Below, piece after piece: positions 60,634 to 64,000 of a stretch of DNA of 64,000 nt. The translations under genes and the position numbers were made by a program. The stretch's first letter is position 1. Each line of letters opens with the position of its first letter. Below the pieces are notes generated by a model. That model did no database searches, was not told the origin of the DNA, and was given only the letters and a program-made list of their open reading frames with translations. The stretch comes from Lunularia cruciata (Eukaryota; Streptophyta; Marchantiopsida; Lunulariales; Lunulariaceae): the NCBI GenBank assembly GCA_948567375.1, contig OX419756.1, positions 70,818,333 through 70,882,332 on the forward strand, given 5' to 3'.

Positions 60634-63600
60634 TCACAGCAACTTGTGAGCAGCTGCAATCTTGACGGAATCTTTGGCTTTTTTTTTCTCTAGACTGACT
60701 AATCTATCGACGTAAGCTACGTATCCGTCTACGTTGAACTTTCTCTTGCAGCCTGCAAGGTTCATGTAGCGGATTTTCCCGAAAACAGGACGCTCTTTCC
60801 AGCCCTGTAGAAGTCCAAAACTCAAAGTTAAGCTCATTGCTCGACTTTTTGAGTATGCATAAAACTTCAATTAGTTGGGAGAGAGAATTCAGTTCGCTCG
60901 ACACCCAGCAGACGACTAATTGATGCGTATGATTCCAAAGAAGTGTGATGCCAAGAATCTGCGTGGGGATTCAAGCTTGCTCTCGGGCACATTAAAATCA
61001 TCAGCAACGGCAATTTTTAGTGGGGATGGGGTGTTGCAAAGGTGCGCACCTCACTCACCTGATCATGGATGCCGCAAATGGACCACATGCAGCCCACATA
61101 CCCGTTAGGATCTCTGCCGTCGAGCTCATACTGCACAGAGAGAAGCCACTTTTGTCACTTGATTGATTAATTGTACCCACTTACAAAGCTTTTTGTTCGA
61201 TTCTGTTTAAGACGCAGGGAATGATCTGCACTTGGACGCAGACTAATTGCAAGCACTCGGGCTTCCTTAATTTTCAGAATACACTTGCCGAAGAGAGCCG
61301 CATTCCCACAGTTGTTGCGCAGAAGGCGAAGGGAACGAGTGTCGGAACGACTGTGGTGGCTACAGCTGGTATTAGAGAGATAATGAGAACGAGCGACCAG
61401 GAAAGTTATTGACCTTATCATTAAGGTATATGGCAATACGCAGCGCTTCCTGCGGGCTTTCCGTCCACTCAAGGATTTTTTTCGCCCAATACATTCTCAT
61501 AAAGCCGTGCATCTTCCCGTAGTGAACCATTTCCAGCTGTGCAGCGTTCCATAGCTGCATAAAGAAGGCAAGGAATTGGCTGCGTTACTCTTATTTTGTT
61601 AGGTCTTGCCAACGTATCCAAGTGATCATTTAGCAAGATTATTCGAATGAACTAAAGCCTATCATTTGGGAACAAAGGAACTAACAGTTTACCGATAGAA
61701 TTAAATTACAGAAACGAAACGATGCCGATGACTCTCCGAGCAAGAGAAATGGTCAGGTTATCAACTCACGGAGTCATGTGTTTTGCCCTTCTCAAGTTGT
61801 TCCTGCCTGCAGATTAAACAATATCATCAGGAGTTGATAATATAGTCGAGAGGTTTTGTTATAGCTGCAAATCATCAGCAACGCGGGATACTCCTACGAG
61901 TCTACATTCTAAGGTTGTTCGAAGTTGTTTACTGTCAAGCAAGTTTTGTCCTTGATAATCATACCACAAATACTTACGTGTACAAAAATTCCCTCTTGTC
62001 AGATGCATGTGACAATAACGACGTTCGGGCCCAGTCCCAAGCGCCCTTGATGTTGTCATAATCTGGCTGGTAGTAACAATAATTCTCTGATAGTTCCCGC
62101 CTCACTACCAGTTCTTCAAAGAAAGCATCAACTGTCTGCAATCAATTGCCATGGACATTCGTGTGTTAGCGAATTTAACCCCAACCTACTGTACGTACCT
62201 ACTCATGAAACCACTGTAAGTACCGTTTCTTATCTCCCTCTCCCAGGCGAAGGAAATGACTCGATGATCTGGATAAAACTTATGTTATTGAAGGCTGCAT
62301 GGACTATCGCCAGTCTACTGAATTACTCCAGCTTAAAAATCAACAAGTCATCCACATTTGGAACTTGTGAATCCTCAAGGTCAGCCCCTCAGACAGAGCC
62401 ATGATCTTTAACATAATCTAGATTCACAGGTTTTCTTCTTCTTGAAAAGTAACTTTGAAATGTTTTGGACGTAACCAACAGCAACAAACAGCTCGACCAT
62501 ATACAGCATGATATACGTGCCTTGGTATTCTGTTTTCGAAATTTTCGAGCTTCTAGTGCAGCTCGCTGTGGAGCAATATGACCATAATGTAAATAGGGCG
62601 AGATGTTGGACAAAGAACTCGTCTTAGTCGGGTCATTGCGAAACTCGTACTTCGCAAGTCGTTTAGTGAGGAAACCATTTTTGGATCCTAGAAGAAGCTC
62701 CACAGCAGCATCCTCCCCAGGCTCACACCAGTCAATTTCTGGAACTTCTGCACCAGTACTTTTTCCCAGAAAAGCCGACAAGAAATTGATAAGGCCCGAG
62801 CTAAATTGAATGCAGTGACAACTGTTTCCTCCACCCAGTACGAGTGAGAAAAGTCCGACATTTTACACACTTTAGTAGTCCCTTGCAGATAAGACCCAAT
62901 TAAGTTCATCTTGGCACAACTGATCAAGTAGACAGCGGCAAACTCCTGAAACTTCGGTTGCAGAGTCACAACAAGTAGCTCACCTTAGAACGTCGCTAAT
63001 AAGAGCATCCCATTTTATACCTGAAGGAGGAGTATGAGTCCAAGCCTCACCAGAATTCTTGAGTAGAGGAAAATCTGTCAGGTACTCTGATAAAACCTTA
63101 TGTATCTTTGTCCTGATTGTGCGTGCTCCATACTCCAACTTAGGAGAAGCTTCCCAAACTGGTACAACATTGTGTGCATCTACTTCGTGCACCGCAATTG
63201 ACGGTCCAACATTGGCACATAACGCCTCCCGCCATAAACGGCCTATTCTCAATGGGGAAAAATCCATCACTACTAACGATGCCCCGCATTCCTCCACAAA
63301 CGCTGGTATTGTTTCCTCAGCTTTACCCTATCAATATTTACCATCATCAGAACACAATTCTCGCATCCATTATACCTTCACTCTTTATTGGTGGTAACAA
63401 TAGGAAGTGGAGTCAGCTTTCACAATAAAGATGTGCGAAAACTGAAGAGAAGGTTGAAATCTTTGACAAACATTTTCTTTCCTCGTGGTACAGACTTCAA
63501 AACCTTCAAAACCTTCCAGGTGCTTAACAGCAGACTGAGATATGCATGCTTACCCGGAAGAGGAAAAATGGAATGTCAGCTTTTTGAAGATTCTTCTCTA

Positions 63601-64000
63601 CAACACGAAGCCCGCGAAGCATGAAACCAAAGTGACGAGCTTTAGCATCCAAGAAGTTCTCCACTAAATTGAAAACAACCGCCACAGGCACTCCCTTCGT
63701 TTTTGCCATCTCTACCGCGTGAAGAAGGGCCCAGTTGTCCCGAGATCGCTGGTCCCTAGACATCCAATACAAAACAGGCCCATCCACGCCAAAATCACCC
63801 TCTTTCAGAACCCTAACTCTACTCTTGTGCACTTCTCCGCTAAAACCTGTGGGATTTACAAACTCAGGATCGGGTTTAGCAGTTTTCTTCACTTCTTTCA
63901 CTTCTTTCTTCAATTTCTTAATTGCCGGCTCGAGCTCTTCCACTTCCTTCTTCGTTTTCTTCAATGAGGACTCAATGGAAGGCTGAACAATCCTCTTCAT
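60634..64000 (-). CDS. PHR: Class II CPD photolyase, eight exons
   Basis: This flavoprotein uses blue/UV-A light to split cyclobutane pyrimidine dimers in DNA (plant UVR2/PHR1 type). Minus-strand exons: 63554-64000, 62984-63327, 62517-62758, 61978-62131, 61770-61806, 61414-61554, 61059-61130 and 60634-60804. All introns are GT-AG and phases agree, totalling 1608 nt and 535 residues, slightly longer than the usual 450-500. The extra length is mostly a Lys/Glu-rich N-terminus ([18 protein letters not shown]), possibly a nuclear signal. Class II landmarks include [109 protein letters not shown] and [14 protein letters not shown], which form the FAD and dimer pocket. The 37-nt exon 5 is the smallest. 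The start ATG is the last codon of the window, so the promoter is outside. It is not a cryptochrome, since the fold signature is class II. It looks intact. Confidence 0.95.

Noticed and set aside
60634-64000. Cryptochrome or class I photolyase
   Set aside because: The landmark sequences ([32 protein letters not shown]) are those of class II CPD photolyases.

Overview
The window is nuclear DNA of a land plant. It has spliced genes with GT-AG introns, a leucine-rich-repeat receptor kinase, an A-type (CYP71-clan) cytochrome P450 and a class II CPD photolyase, separated by about 50 kb of nested retrotransposons. A non-permuted DNMT3-like methyltransferase carried by one element, together with the repeat types, suggests a seedless plant such as a moss, liverwort or lycophyte. 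This is an inference; nothing here fixes the species.

Layout. 1-3960 (+): receptor kinase, two exons, cut by the left edge. 4482-5159 (+): possible last exons of an unrecognised gene. 5.2-7.3 kb: AT-rich spacer with degenerate repeats. 7297-9543 (-): three-exon cytochrome P450. About 11.3-20.6 kb (+): a Gypsy-type LTR retrotransposon (element M) that carries a DNMT3-like cytosine methyltransferase domain between protease and reverse transcriptase and a PHD finger after the integrase. 20.6-24.1 kb: repeat remnants. 24134-40805 (+): an old Copia element interrupted by two chromodomain Gypsy elements of one family, Gypsy-A (25125-30461, -) and Gypsy-B (30710-36351, -). 41-45 kb: remnants, including a solo LTR. 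45-55.7 kb (+): a decayed LINE-like element interrupted by Gypsy-C (47353-53961, +) and an inverted solo LTR (54024-54615). 55.7-60.6 kb: remnants and spacer. 60634-64000 (-): class II photolyase, eight exons, its start codon being the last three bases of the window.

The host genes look unrelated in function: peptide perception at the cell surface, an ER oxidation step, and light-driven repair of UV damage. They appear to be islands in a repeat-rich interval.

Two signals stand out. First, element M combines a DNA-methylation writer domain and a histone-reader-type PHD finger in one Gypsy coding region, an arrangement I do not know as a described family. Second, the LTRs of Gypsy-A and Gypsy-B carry runs of perfect heat-shock-element pentamers just upstream of a TATA box, the promoter layout expected of a heat-activated retrotransposon. 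Coordinates of decayed elements are approximate unless target-site duplications are quoted.
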